Part shown: in pieces, positions 32,276 to 40,479 of the stretch
Position numbering within the stretch: position 1 is the stretch's first letter
Layout of the letters: each line of letters starts with the position of its first letter
Program-made: the position numbers and the translations under genes
The notes under the pieces: generated by a model
The model's database searches: none
Told to the model about the DNA's origin: nothing
Seen by the model: only the letters and a program-made list of their open reading frames with translations
From: M0103 sp040386155
Lineage (GTDB): Bacteria > Bacteroidota > Bacteroidia > Flavobacteriales_D > Crocinitomicaceae
Direction of reading: 5' to 3'
Length of the DNA: 64,000 bases
NCBI GenBank assembly: GCA_040386155.1
Contig: JAZKFZ010000001.1
Coordinates: forward strand, 186,001-250,000

Positions 32276-34363
32276 TTATGCAAACACCAAGGTAATTGTG
32301 GTGCCGACATTCTGCTCTGAATTCACCTCTACTTTGCAATGAATAGCTTGCGCCAAGTCGCGAATGAGGTGTAAACCCAAACCTGTTTTGATACCAACCA
32401 CTTCTTTTGGATCATACAATGCTTTGAATTGTGTTGTTGAAGCACCTGGACCGTTATCTGTAATCATTAATTTGGTTGTTCCCTCGTATTTCAAAACCGA
32501 CCAAGTAATTTTCGGCTGTTCTGTTTTTTCTAAGACTTTTATTGCATTTGCCGTAAGATTTCGTAGAATGGTGAGTAAATAATTAAAATCGGTGGAAAGT
32601 TGAATTTCTGTTGTTTTGTCCACCACTACTTTCACTCGATCATCGCTTGCGAAGTAGTTTTCTAATTCAGCAAAAACTTCTCGAACATTCAACAGGGCAA
32701 TCTCTGGTTTGAATTGTTGCATCTGGCCTTTACTCCAAAGTAGCATGTCTTCCATGGATCGTAAAAGATGTTCAGCGCTTTCCATTGTTCGTAATTCGAG
32801 CCTTTTTTTGGTCGCTTCATCCATCAAATCTGGACTTTCACTTTGTATTTGCAGAAAATGGATTAGGTTGGCAACAGGACTTCGTAAATCGTGATTTAGA
32901 ATACTGAAAAATCGTGTTTTATTGGCACTTACAATTTTTAATTCTTCGTTCAAAAGTTGCAATTGTGCATTCAACTGTTTCCTTTTTCTACTTTGACGAA
33001 AAATGAGCAGTGCAATCGCAAAGACAGTCAGCATTGCACAAAGCAGATAAATGTATTGTCGATCCGCTTCCTTTATTTTTAAATTGTTAATGGTGTTCTT
33101 TGATGAAAGTTGATCAATCTTACTTTGCTTTCGTTCATTTTGGTAGCGCGCTTCCATTTCCGCTACGTTTTTCTTTGATTCTTCTCTTGAAAGTTCTTCT
33201 CGTAACGAACTATATTCTAATTGATAGCGGTAGGCCTCTTTGTGATTTCCTAGTGCACTGTATGTTTCTGCCAAAGCTTGTTTTAGTTGAGCGGTGAGTT
33301 CTTTGTCATCCTCCTCAGTTATTGGCTCAGCAGATTTGAAGTAGTTGATTGCTTTTCGGAAATCTTTTTTCTTGAGTGAAATTAATCCATTAGAGAAATC
33401 AACTTGGGCCTGTAGAAAATTGTCAGCATAGCTTGGGGCCAACTCATTTGCGTGGGTAGTATAAAATTCTGCTTTACCTAGGTCACCTTTTTTAGTATAA
33501 TAGTTGGCAAGAATCAAGTCACTTTCAATCACTATGCCCCAGCAGCCAATGTCTGTTTCATTTTTCAGGAGTAAAAGTAAATCTGAATAGGCTTTTCTTG
33601 CATCTTGGGGTAAATTTGTATTCGTGTATATTTCAACGCGATCTTTGTGAATGTGTGCTTTCGCTAAACGATAATTAGTGACATACATCTCACTTTCTTT
33701 CAAATATTCGAGCGCAAACTCATATTTTTTTAAACCAACATACAATTCAGCAATGACAATGAGTTGAACTCCAAAGTTGGTAGAATCAGTGGCATTGCCC
33801 CTATGAAGAGCATCTTTTTGCAGTTTTAGACCCTTAAATTTATAGGATAATCCATTTTCATACTGACTTCTTCCAATGTAGTAATCACCCATCACTGAAT
33901 AGATGTCTGCTTTCGCGTCTAGATCCTTAATGGTGTCAATGATTTGTGCAAAGGCACTTAAAATGCGATTTTGTTTTTTTGTTTCACCATAATTTGAATA
34001 CACATAATGCAATTGTTTCAACGCTTCTAGTAATCGTTTTCCATTATTTATTTTCCTTGCATACTCCTCACTCTTTTCTAAATAGTAACGAGCAGAATCA
34101 GTTTCAATACCATAATTGAAGGAAACCCCTATGTAAAAAGTAAAAAGAGAACGGTGCTCAAGGTCTGAAGCTGCCGTCATTTTTAGCCCAATCCTTGCTG
34201 CATTTCGAAGTTCACTATTATTTTCAAGCACAAGTAAATTATCACAATAGTCAATCCAGGCCGCAGCCTTTTCCTTTTTTGTATTGTATTTATTTAGATC
34301 TGGTGCTTTTTGTCCAAACAGCATTCCACAATAAAAAAGAAAGAAAATAGAAAGTATTTTCAT
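32276..34363 (-). CDS. TPR-domain sensor histidine kinase
   Basis: 695 residues from the ATG at 34363; a GTG six bases upstream is less likely, because the ATG overlaps the regulator's stop as ATGA (translational coupling). Signal sequence, then an extracytoplasmic TPR-rich region (~20-410), a coiled coil, one membrane helix (~437-455), a HisKA dimerisation domain with the phospho-acceptor His in LNHDLRSP (~491), and a HATPase domain with N-box NLTANAI, G1 DNGPG and G2 GLGLHL. The N-terminal TPR sensor with a single TM helix is a common Bacteroidota design. Works with the LytTR regulator just upstream; the signal is unknown. Confidence 0.92.
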   Translation of the reverse strand: MKILSIFFLFYCGMLFGQKAPDLNKYNTKKEKAAAWIDYCDNLLVLENNSELRNAARIGLKMTAASDLEHRSLFTFYIGVSFNYGIETDSARYYLEKSEEYARKINNGKRLLEALKQLHYVYSNYGETKKQNRILSAFAQIIDTIKDLDAKADIYSVMGDYYIGRSQYENGLSYKFKGLKLQKDALHRGNATDSTNFGVQLIVIAELYVGLKKYEFALEYLKESEMYVTNYRLAKAHIHKDRVEIYTNTNLPQDARKAYSDLLLLLKNETDIGCWGIVIESDLILANYYTKKGDLGKAEFYTTHANELAPSYADNFLQAQVDFSNGLISLKKKDFRKAINYFKSAEPITEEDDKELTAQLKQALAETYSALGNHKEAYRYQLEYSSLREELSREESKKNVAEMEARYQNERKQSKIDQLSSKNTINNLKIKEADRQYIYLLCAMLTVFAIALLIFRQSRKRKQLNAQLQLLNEELKIVSANKTRFFSILNHDLRSPVANLIHFLQIQSESPDLMDEATKKRLELRTMESAEHLLRSMEDMLLWSKGQMQQFKPEIALLNVREVFAELENYFASDDRVKVVVDKTTEIQLSTDFNYLLTILRNLTANAIKVLEKTEQPKITWSVLKYEGTTKLMITDNGPGASTTQFKALYDPKEVVGIKTGLGLHLIRDLAQAIHCKVEVNSEQNVGTTITLVFA

Positions 34364-35058
34364 TCCCACAAATGCTTTAGCGATTCTTTGTATCCTCGGC
34401 CAAGTGGAATAATATGCTCATTTTTCATAAACACTTCATGCGTAGTTAGCTTTTCAATGTATAGTTGATTGATAGCGAAACTTCGATGCACACGGGTCAT
34501 ATTTTGAAATTCTTTTTCTTTCAATATATTCCCCAATGAAATAAGCACACAGTGTCTTTTTTCAGTAGTGAAGATTAAGGTATAATCTTTCAACGCTTGC
34601 AAATACAGAATAGAATGAAGTTTTATTCTGGATTGCGAATGACCTTCTTTGATGAGGATCGAGTCGCCGCCCAAACTTGCTTCAAAAAGTGAAACTTTTT
34701 CTCGAATTTCCATGTAATCCTTAATTCGAGTGATTGTTTGTTTAAAGCGATCTGCTTTGATTGGTTTTACCATAAAATCCAACACACCAACATCAAAACT
34801 TTCAACCGCATGCTCTGGATAGGAGGTGATAAAGATACAAATTGAAGAGGGCGGAAGTTGTTTTCGTAGTTCTATTCCACTCATTTCAGGCATGTCAATA
34901 TCAAGAAACAAAATATCAACTGGATGGCTCTCTAAATAGAGAAGTGCATCAATGGACGAACTAAAAACTTCCAAAATTTTGATTTCAGGGTGTTTTCTAA
35001 GGCAAGCGATTACCATTAGTCGGTCTAGTTCATCGTCGTCAACAATCACGCAATTCAT
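34360..35058 (-). CDS. LytTR-family response regulator
   Basis: 232 residues. The receiver domain (1-~120) has the acidic pocket DDDE (7-10), phospho-acceptor Asp53 (LFLDIDMPEMSG), a conserved Thr/Ser (FITSYPEHAVESF) and Lys (MVKPIKADRF). The C-terminal LytTR DNA-binding domain spans ~130-232 (LHSILYLQALKDYTLIFTT, VHRSFAINQLYIEKL). First gene of the pair with the TPR kinase. A 7/8 -7 element (TACTTTTA) lies 4 nt before the ATG, again suggesting a leaderless transcript. Targets unknown. Confidence 0.93.
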   Translation of the reverse strand: MNCVIVDDDELDRLMVIACLRKHPEIKILEVFSSSIDALLYLESHPVDILFLDIDMPEMSGIELRKQLPPSSICIFITSYPEHAVESFDVGVLDFMVKPIKADRFKQTITRIKDYMEIREKVSLFEASLGGDSILIKEGHSQSRIKLHSILYLQALKDYTLIFTTEKRHCVLISLGNILKEKEFQNMTRVHRSFAINQLYIEKLTTHEVFMKNEHIIPLGRGYKESLKHLWE

Positions 35059-35167
35059 TAATTAAAAGTAGGAATTTTCATTGATTAAATTTTTATTTAA
35101 CACAATGATTTATGATTAGAGGTGTTTTACACCTGCTTCAAGTCTAGTTCAATTAAAGTAAAACAAA

Positions 35168-35190
35168 AAGGACAGCTATGAACTGTCCTT
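35168..35190 (-). terminator. Terminator-like hairpin next to a tRNA 3'-end fragment
   Basis: AAGGACAG / CTGTCCTT stem with a 7-nt loop, followed on the minus strand by TTTGTTTTACTTT. It directly follows a copy of the tRNA-Arg 3' end, as the real tRNA terminator does. Confidence 0.65.
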
Positions 35191-35191
35191 T

Positions 35192-35208
35192 GTGACCCCG
35201 GAGGGATT
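35192..35208 (-). repeat. tRNA-Arg 3'-end fragment (partial copy)
   Basis: 17 bp identical to the tRNA-Arg 3' end (AATCCCTCCGGGGTCAC on the minus strand, compare 35358-35374), without the rest of a tRNA around it. Between it and the terminator at 35327 is ~110 bp in which I see only a small CTTGC-GAA-GCAAG hairpin. Confidence 0.75.
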
Positions 35209-35317
35209 GCAGATCCTCTTGTTTTGTTCATAACGAGCATAGAAACCCTAGCCTTGCTTCGCAAGTCTGTGTTTTTTGTTTCCAATTGCTTACACCAATA
35301 AATTGTTGACACACTAG

Positions 35318-35350
35318 AAAACAAAAAACCCTGATGTTTACATCAGGGTT
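35318..35350 (-). terminator. Terminator of tRNA-Arg
   Basis: AACCCTGATG / CATCAGGGTT, a perfect 10-bp stem with a 4-nt loop, followed on the minus strand by TTTTTTG. Begins 8 bp after the tRNA 3' end. Confidence 0.85.
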
Positions 35351-35358
35351 TCCTTTCG

Positions 35359-35432
35359 TGACCCCGGAGGGATTCTAACCCCCGACCGCTGGAGCCGAAA
35401 TCCAGTGCTCTATACAGCTGAGCTACGGAGCC
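35359..35432 (-). tRNA. tRNA-Arg (anticodon UCG)
   Basis: 74 nt, CCA not encoded. Acceptor GGCTCCG pairs with CGGGGTC (G2-U71 and U4-G69 wobbles). D-stem GCTC/GAGC, anticodon stem CTGGA/TCCAG with loop TTTCGGC (anticodon UCG, reading CGA/CGG), T-stem GGGGG/CCCTC. The D-loop AGCTGTATA has U where G19 is expected, and the T-loop TTAGAAT has A where C56 is expected. These two normally pair, so the change is compensatory (U19-A56). Partial copies of this tRNA lie on both sides. Confidence 0.92.
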
Positions 35433-35463
35433 TTCTACAACATTTTCAGTTGTCTTTAATTAA

Positions 35464-35510
35464 TCCAGAGCTCTAAACTCCCGATCAATATCGGGATGAG
35501 CTACGGAGCC
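35464..35510 (-). repeat. tRNA-Arg 5'-half copy B with palindromic D-loop insertion
   Basis: Matches the tRNA from its first base to the 5' arm of the anticodon stem. The D-loop triplet GCT is replaced by an 18-bp palindrome (arms TCCCGAT/ATCGGGA, 35479-35496, loop CAAT on plus). 44 of 47 positions equal copy A. Confidence 0.85.
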
Positions 35511-35543
35511 TTTCACAACAATAATTGTTGCCATTTTTATTAC

Positions 35544-35590
35544 TCCAGTGCTCTATACTCCCGATCACTATCGGGATGAGCTACGGAGCC
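35544..35590 (-). repeat. tRNA-Arg 5'-half copy A with palindromic D-loop insertion
   Basis: Same structure as copy B, 80 bp further upstream of the tRNA; palindrome at 35559-35576 with loop CACT (plus). Both copies end where the anticodon stem's 5' strand ends, after CTGGA. The region 35433-35680 otherwise shows no gene. Confidence 0.85.
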
Positions 35591-35680
35591 TTGTGCACAC
35601 AAAATTACTTTTTTAAAGGGAATAATGGGCAAAATCGGAAGAAATCCAATAAATTTGAAGTACAAACGTTAATTAGCGTG

Positions 35681-37996
35681 ATGCTTCGATTATTTTTATT
35701 CTTTCAACTATGCTCGCTTAGTGTCTTCTCTCAAATTGGGACTGGACAATGGCGCATGCACGTGCCCAACAGAAACGCAATTGATATTGCTGCCAATGGA
35801 CCAATTATTTACACCGCTTTCGAAAGTGGATTGTTGGAATACAATAGCGATGATGCCGAGAAACGTGTTTGGACAGATGTGAATGGCTTATCTGATATTA
35901 CAATTACTGCAATTTACTTTTCTGAAGCAGACAATAGCTTATTCATTGGCTACGAAAATGGAAATGTAGACATCCTCAAAGAGAATACTATTTTTAACGT
36001 TCCTGCGATTAAAAATGCGCAAATTGCCGGCTCAAAACGCATCAATAAATTCCGCGAATACCAAGGTTTTATTTTTATTGCCACTGGTTTTGGGGTGATT
36101 AAATTTGATCCCGATAAAATCGAGGTAAAAGACTCCTATTTTCCTACTTCGGGAAATGAATCTATTAATGACGTAACCTTCAGAGGAGATTCCATTTTCG
36201 CACTGGCGAGCTCTCGCTTATTTCGTGGGTTTTTGAACAATCCCGGATTGCCAGACGCAAGTCAATGGTTGGTAGATCCTCGTATTCCCGTGCAAACCAT
36301 TTTATCATACAAAGAACTACTAAACATCAACGATGAACTGTATCTGTTGCAAATGAGTAACACCTATGGCAATGATTCAGTTTTTAAAATCAATTCCTCC
36401 GATATCAGCTTCTTTCCTCAAGTGCCTTTTTCATTAGAAATTCATTCCATGTGTGAGCACAACGGGATGGTTGCATTAAATATTGATGGCGCGTGTATCG
36501 AATTAAACAGTGACGGTACGCAAGGAAATAGCGCAACCAATTATTCATACGGAGCAATTCCCAATGTAAATCAAAGTGTTTTAAGCAACAATATTATTTG
36601 GATTGCGGATAAAAACGAAGGATTGGTGCGTTATTTTAGTCAATATTCGGCTGTGAAAGTTCAGTTTGAAGGACCTCCTAAAAACATGTATTATTCCATG
36701 GATTGGCAAGATGGTAAATTAGCAATCGCTGGCGGAGGTTTGTCTGGTATTGGATTAACATTTAGTGGTTCTGGATTCTTTACTTTCGAGGAAGAAGCTT
36801 GGAATTTATATGATCGCGATAACAATCCCTTGTGGAACGGTCAAAATGTTTGGGATTTCTTGGCAGTAGCAATTAATCCGTCAAATACTGATCAAATTGC
36901 AGTGGGTACTTTTTCTGAAATTCCCGTTTCTATTTTTAACAATGGCGCAATCACAGATACGTTTACGCAAGTAAATTCAACAATGCAGCCATCAAGTCCC
37001 GGCGGACCTTGGTCGATGGTTTCTGGATTATCATACGATGAATCTGGAAATTTATGGGCTGTCAACGGGTATTCAGAAACGCCTTTAAATGTGTTGACGG
37101 AGGACGGAACGTGGATCGGTTTTGATTGTGGTTCTTCTGCGAAAGATAAATTTTCGCGTAAGTTAGTTATCGATTACAATGGGAATAAATGGTTTTCATT
37201 AGAAGGCCTAGGCGTTGTAGGATACAATGATGATGGCACCGTGAGTAATGTTGCGGATGATGCGTATGTGATTTTAACCACTGGGGCAAATTCTGGTAAC
37301 TTACCCTCTGGAACAGTCAATGCCTTGGCAGTTGATTTCGACAATGAAATTTGGATTGGAACAGACAATGGTTTTGCGGTACTTTACAACTCCGAAAGCG
37401 CTTTCGATGCTACCGCTGGAAATTACAATGCGCAACGGATCAAATTGGAATTTGAAGGGAATGTTGAGTATGTTTTAGGGAATACAAGTATTTCTGATAT
37501 CGAAGTAGACGGAGGCAATCGCAAGTGGATGGGGACAGCAAATGCTGGTATTGTGTTGCTCTCTGCTGATGGCTTGGAGATTATTGAGCAATTTACAACG
37601 GATAATTCGCCCTTGATTTCGAACAATATCATCGACTTGGAAATTAATCATGATACAGGAGAACTTTTTATCATTACCGACAAAGGACTCGTTTCTTATC
37701 GTACAGACGCTACTTACGAAGATCCTGAATATTCCGATGTGCAAATCTTTCCAAATCCTGTTCGGCCTGAAATGCAAGGTCCGATTACCATTCAAGGAAT
37801 ACGTTATGACTCCGACGTAAAAATTACAGACGTAGCAGGAAATTTAGTTTACAAAACCCGCTCGAACGGTGGCACCGCTTCGTGGGACGGTAAAACAATG
37901 TCAGGCGAGCGCGTAGCTACTGGTGTTTACTTAATTTGGACCGCTGCTAACGAGGGGAAAGGTCGTAAAGTGGGTAAAGTATTGATCATCAATTAA
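35681..37996 (+). CDS. porZ: T9SS surface protein PorZ (beta-propeller)
   Basis: 771 residues from the ATG at 35681, which starts a signal peptide (MLRLFLFFQLCSLSVFSQ); an open frame back to 35525 runs through tRNA-fragment DNA and is rejected. The mature N-terminus GTGQWRMHVPNRNAIDIAANG and repeated blades (GLSDITITAIYF, LFIGYENGNVDIL, GFIFIATGFGVIKFD, IWIGTDNGFAVL, RKWMGTANAGIVLL) indicate two beta-propeller domains. The last ~80 residues (VQIFPNPVRPEMQGPITIQG to GVYLIWTA) are a T9SS sorting-like domain. PorZ of P. gingivalis is part of the surface attachment complex that adds anionic LPS to cargo. It lies directly upstream of recO, an order I recall from other Bacteroidota. Confidence 0.82.
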   Translation: MLRLFLFFQLCSLSVFSQIGTGQWRMHVPNRNAIDIAANGPIIYTAFESGLLEYNSDDAEKRVWTDVNGLSDITITAIYFSEADNSLFIGYENGNVDILKENTIFNVPAIKNAQIAGSKRINKFREYQGFIFIATGFGVIKFDPDKIEVKDSYFPTSGNESINDVTFRGDSIFALASSRLFRGFLNNPGLPDASQWLVDPRIPVQTILSYKELLNINDELYLLQMSNTYGNDSVFKINSSDISFFPQVPFSLEIHSMCEHNGMVALNIDGACIELNSDGTQGNSATNYSYGAIPNVNQSVLSNNIIWIADKNEGLVRYFSQYSAVKVQFEGPPKNMYYSMDWQDGKLAIAGGGLSGIGLTFSGSGFFTFEEEAWNLYDRDNNPLWNGQNVWDFLAVAINPSNTDQIAVGTFSEIPVSIFNNGAITDTFTQVNSTMQPSSPGGPWSMVSGLSYDESGNLWAVNGYSETPLNVLTEDGTWIGFDCGSSAKDKFSRKLVIDYNGNKWFSLEGLGVVGYNDDGTVSNVADDAYVILTTGANSGNLPSGTVNALAVDFDNEIWIGTDNGFAVLYNSESAFDATAGNYNAQRIKLEFEGNVEYVLGNTSISDIEVDGGNRKWMGTANAGIVLLSADGLEIIEQFTTDNSPLISNNIIDLEINHDTGELFIITDKGLVSYRTDATYEDPEYSDVQIFPNPVRPEMQGPITIQGIRYDSDVKITDVAGNLVYKTRSNGGTASWDGKTMSGERVATGVYLIWTAANEGKGRKVGKVLIIN

Positions 37997-37998
37997 GC

Positions 37999-38688
37999 GT
38001 GAAATCTACCGACAAAGCCATATTTATAGGCAAGGTAAACTATTCAGAATCGAGTTTAATTTGCACTTTTTATACCTTGAAAAATGGGATGCAAACTTTT
38101 ATTTTTCAAGGTGGAAAAAAGAAATCGGCTGGATTGTTTCCAATGGCCATTGTTGAAATTACGTATTATTTGCGCCCAGATAGTGAGCTAGGTAAATTGA
38201 CTGAAGCAAGGATTTTGGAACAAGCAGACATTCGTTTTGACCCTATTCGATCCACCATCGCTTTCTTTATGGCACAGGTGGTAAAACACTGTCTAAAAAC
38301 CAATCAGTCTGATCAAGCGCTCTTTGATTATGTAAAATTGGCATCAACAGAGCTGGGTCAGTCCACAACGCTAACGCTATTTCCACTTCAATTTCTTGTC
38401 GATTTTAGTATGCATTTGGGTGTTGAGCCGCTAGTTAATGAAGATGGAATTTACTTCCATATTGCTGAAGGCGAAATTAACTCAGAAAAAAAATCATACG
38501 ATATTGTGGAAGTAGGACCGCATGTAGCATTGATTCGGAATTTGTATTTGAATCAACAAAAGGACTCAAGTTATCCAAAAGAAGTAAGAGTTTCAGCCTT
38601 AAATTGCCTCATAAAGTACTACGAAATTCACATTCCCGGCTTTAAAGCAAATTTGGTGGTGGATGTGCTCCAAGAAACACTTAGCTAA
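37999..38688 (+). CDS. recO: DNA repair protein RecO
   Basis: 229 residues starting at a GTG 2 bp after the porZ stop. The N-terminal OB fold starts KSTDKAIFIGKVNYSESSLICTFYT, as expected of RecO, and includes the basic FIFQGGKKKSAGLFPM strand. The C-terminal helical domain follows (FFMAQVVKHCLKTNQSDQALFDYV). The Cys zinc site of some RecO proteins is not visible. RecO loads RecA on SSB-coated gaps with RecR. The gene abuts the convergent lipoprotein gene with no spacer. Confidence 0.88.
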   Translation: MKSTDKAIFIGKVNYSESSLICTFYTLKNGMQTFIFQGGKKKSAGLFPMAIVEITYYLRPDSELGKLTEARILEQADIRFDPIRSTIAFFMAQVVKHCLKTNQSDQALFDYVKLASTELGQSTTLTLFPLQFLVDFSMHLGVEPLVNEDGIYFHIAEGEINSEKKSYDIVEVGPHVALIRNLYLNQQKDSSYPKEVRVSALNCLIKYYEIHIPGFKANLVVDVLQETLS

Positions 38689-40398
38689 TTACTTACGCAT
38701 TTCCTTGATGTAGATCTTAGAAAAATCTAAAGTTTCCATCGCATTGATTGTAAAATCTCTTACACGAGCATTGGTCATCGCAAGAAAATCTTCGGTTAGA
38801 ATCGGCATTACTGGCGCTTCGTTTACAAGGATTTGATCACATTTTACCATGTAGTCATTGCGTTTAGCATCGTTTGTTTCTTTCAAGGCTTTTTCCAATG
38901 TTAAATCAAACTCTTGACTTCTAAACTTGTATGGATTGACTGTGTTTGAATTAGTAGGAATATTTTTACCGTAGAAAATACTTAAGAAATTTACAGCATC
39001 TGGATAATCAGCAATCCAAGCTGCTCTCCAAATTTTTGCAGTACCACTTGTAATTGCCGCTTCTTTTTCATCATACGTGCACATCTTAATGTTTAGTGTA
39101 ACGCCAAGATTTTCTTTTAACTGACGAACAACACCTTCGCACATTTTATAACTTGCAGAGCCTTTGGCGGCATTCACATAAAAATCAAGTACAGGGAAAT
39201 TTTTACCTCCAGGATAACCAGCTTGTGTCATTAATTGCTGCGCTAGTTGTACATCAAACGAATGACCTTTTACTTTCTCAGCAGAGTAATTTTGAAGTTT
39301 TGGGACAAAGCCATTCAACGCAGGCCACCCTTCTCCCAATAAATTTTTGTTGACAATGTCATTTCTGTTCAGCGCAATGTTGAATGCCTTTCTCACACGA
39401 ACGTCTTTGAATTCAGCACTTTCACAAGCAAAAGCAACATAGTGAATATTCATTGATGCAGTAGCCACTACATTGTGTTTTACATTTTTCCCCTCTTGTG
39501 CTTCTTGTAATGAACCAAATACATTTTCAATTTCTTCTACCGGAATTTCCAATACCATGTCAATTTCTTTCTTTCTGAATGCCATCAATTCAGATTTCTT
39601 GTCCTTCACATAATTAATGTCAATTTGATGGAGGAATGGCAGTTGATTTCCTAACTCATCTTTTCTCCAATAGGATAAATTTCTATTTAATACAATACCA
39701 TTATTGTCGTGGGATGTTAAAATAAATGGCCCCGTTCCAACAGGATGTTTTCCAATTTCTTTTCCGTATTTTTCATAGGCTTCCGCTGGAAAAATTCCCA
39801 ATCCAGAGTGTGTAAGGATTTTTGCAAAGTCGGTAGAAGGCGTAATCAATTTAATTTCTAATTCATAATCTCCTTTTACAACAATGCCAGAGACTCCTGT
39901 TTTTGGAAGGCTAGATTTTGATATTTTATTGAATTGTTTTGCCCCTTCTATTTTGTCAACAAGTAAATAGCTGTAAGTATTATTTGGCAAGCCAGAGCAA
40001 GAAAATTCTAAAGCAAATTTTACATCTTTTGCATTGAGTTCTCTAGCTCCACCGCTGAAACAATCATCTTCATGAAATTTGATTCCTTTTCTAATTTTAA
40101 AAGTGAAGGTTTTAGCATCGTTACTTTCCATGTACGATTCTGCAATGCATGGAACAACGTCCATATTTTCTCCATCAATTCTCAGCAAAGATTCAAATAG
40201 TTGAGAAACTACTCGCTGAGAATAGACATCTCCAGTTTCTGCTGGGAATAACGAATTAATTTTTTCTGGTGAAAGAAATTTAAAGGTACCACCATACATT
40301 TTTCCTCCAATCGCATCCTTTTGTTGAGGTTCTTCTGTCCCACCACATGAAGTTAAAATTAATAGTAAGAGAGGGAAGTAGTAAGCAATTTTTTTCAT
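38689..40398 (-). CDS. Peptide/oligopeptide ABC transporter substrate-binding lipoprotein (SBP family 5)
   Basis: 569 residues from the ATG at 40398; an ATG three codons upstream (40407) is possible and also downstream of the promoter. Lipoprotein signal MKKIAYYFPLLLLILTSCGG with the lipidated Cys in LTSC. Family 5 features: VSQLFESLLRIDGENMDVVPCIAESY near the N-terminus, FTFKIRKGIKFHEDD, the RKAFNIALNRNDIVNK segment and AAWIADYPDAVNFLSIFYG. Binds peptides or related solutes for an ABC importer. No permease or ATPase genes are near, so it is an orphan here, as often in Bacteroidota. Confidence 0.92.
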   Translation of the reverse strand: MKKIAYYFPLLLLILTSCGGTEEPQQKDAIGGKMYGGTFKFLSPEKINSLFPAETGDVYSQRVVSQLFESLLRIDGENMDVVPCIAESYMESNDAKTFTFKIRKGIKFHEDDCFSGGARELNAKDVKFALEFSCSGLPNNTYSYLLVDKIEGAKQFNKISKSSLPKTGVSGIVVKGDYELEIKLITPSTDFAKILTHSGLGIFPAEAYEKYGKEIGKHPVGTGPFILTSHDNNGIVLNRNLSYWRKDELGNQLPFLHQIDINYVKDKKSELMAFRKKEIDMVLEIPVEEIENVFGSLQEAQEGKNVKHNVVATASMNIHYVAFACESAEFKDVRVRKAFNIALNRNDIVNKNLLGEGWPALNGFVPKLQNYSAEKVKGHSFDVQLAQQLMTQAGYPGGKNFPVLDFYVNAAKGSASYKMCEGVVRQLKENLGVTLNIKMCTYDEKEAAITSGTAKIWRAAWIADYPDAVNFLSIFYGKNIPTNSNTVNPYKFRSQEFDLTLEKALKETNDAKRNDYMVKCDQILVNEAPVMPILTEDFLAMTNARVRDFTINAMETLDFSKIYIKEMRK

Positions 40399-40421
40399 TC
40401 TCAGCATAAATTTATTGGTAA

Positions 40422-40429
40422 CAAATATA
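40422..40429 (-). promoter_or_regulatory. -7 promoter element of the SBP lipoprotein gene
   Basis: TATATTTG on the minus strand, 14 bp before the first and 23 bp before the second candidate ATG. Confidence 0.55.
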
Positions 40430-40479
40430 GAAAATTATACAGTAAAACTGCGTACTCAGAAAAAGTGGTGAATTTATGT

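Noticed and set aside
35127..35324. 65-codon minus-strand open frame beside the tRNA
   Set aside because: Covers the tRNA 3' fragment and terminator hairpins; no coding-like composition.
35525..35680. N-terminal extension of porZ by 52 codons
   Set aside because: The extension runs through tRNA-fragment DNA and has no signal peptide; the ATG at 35681 opens a good signal peptide.
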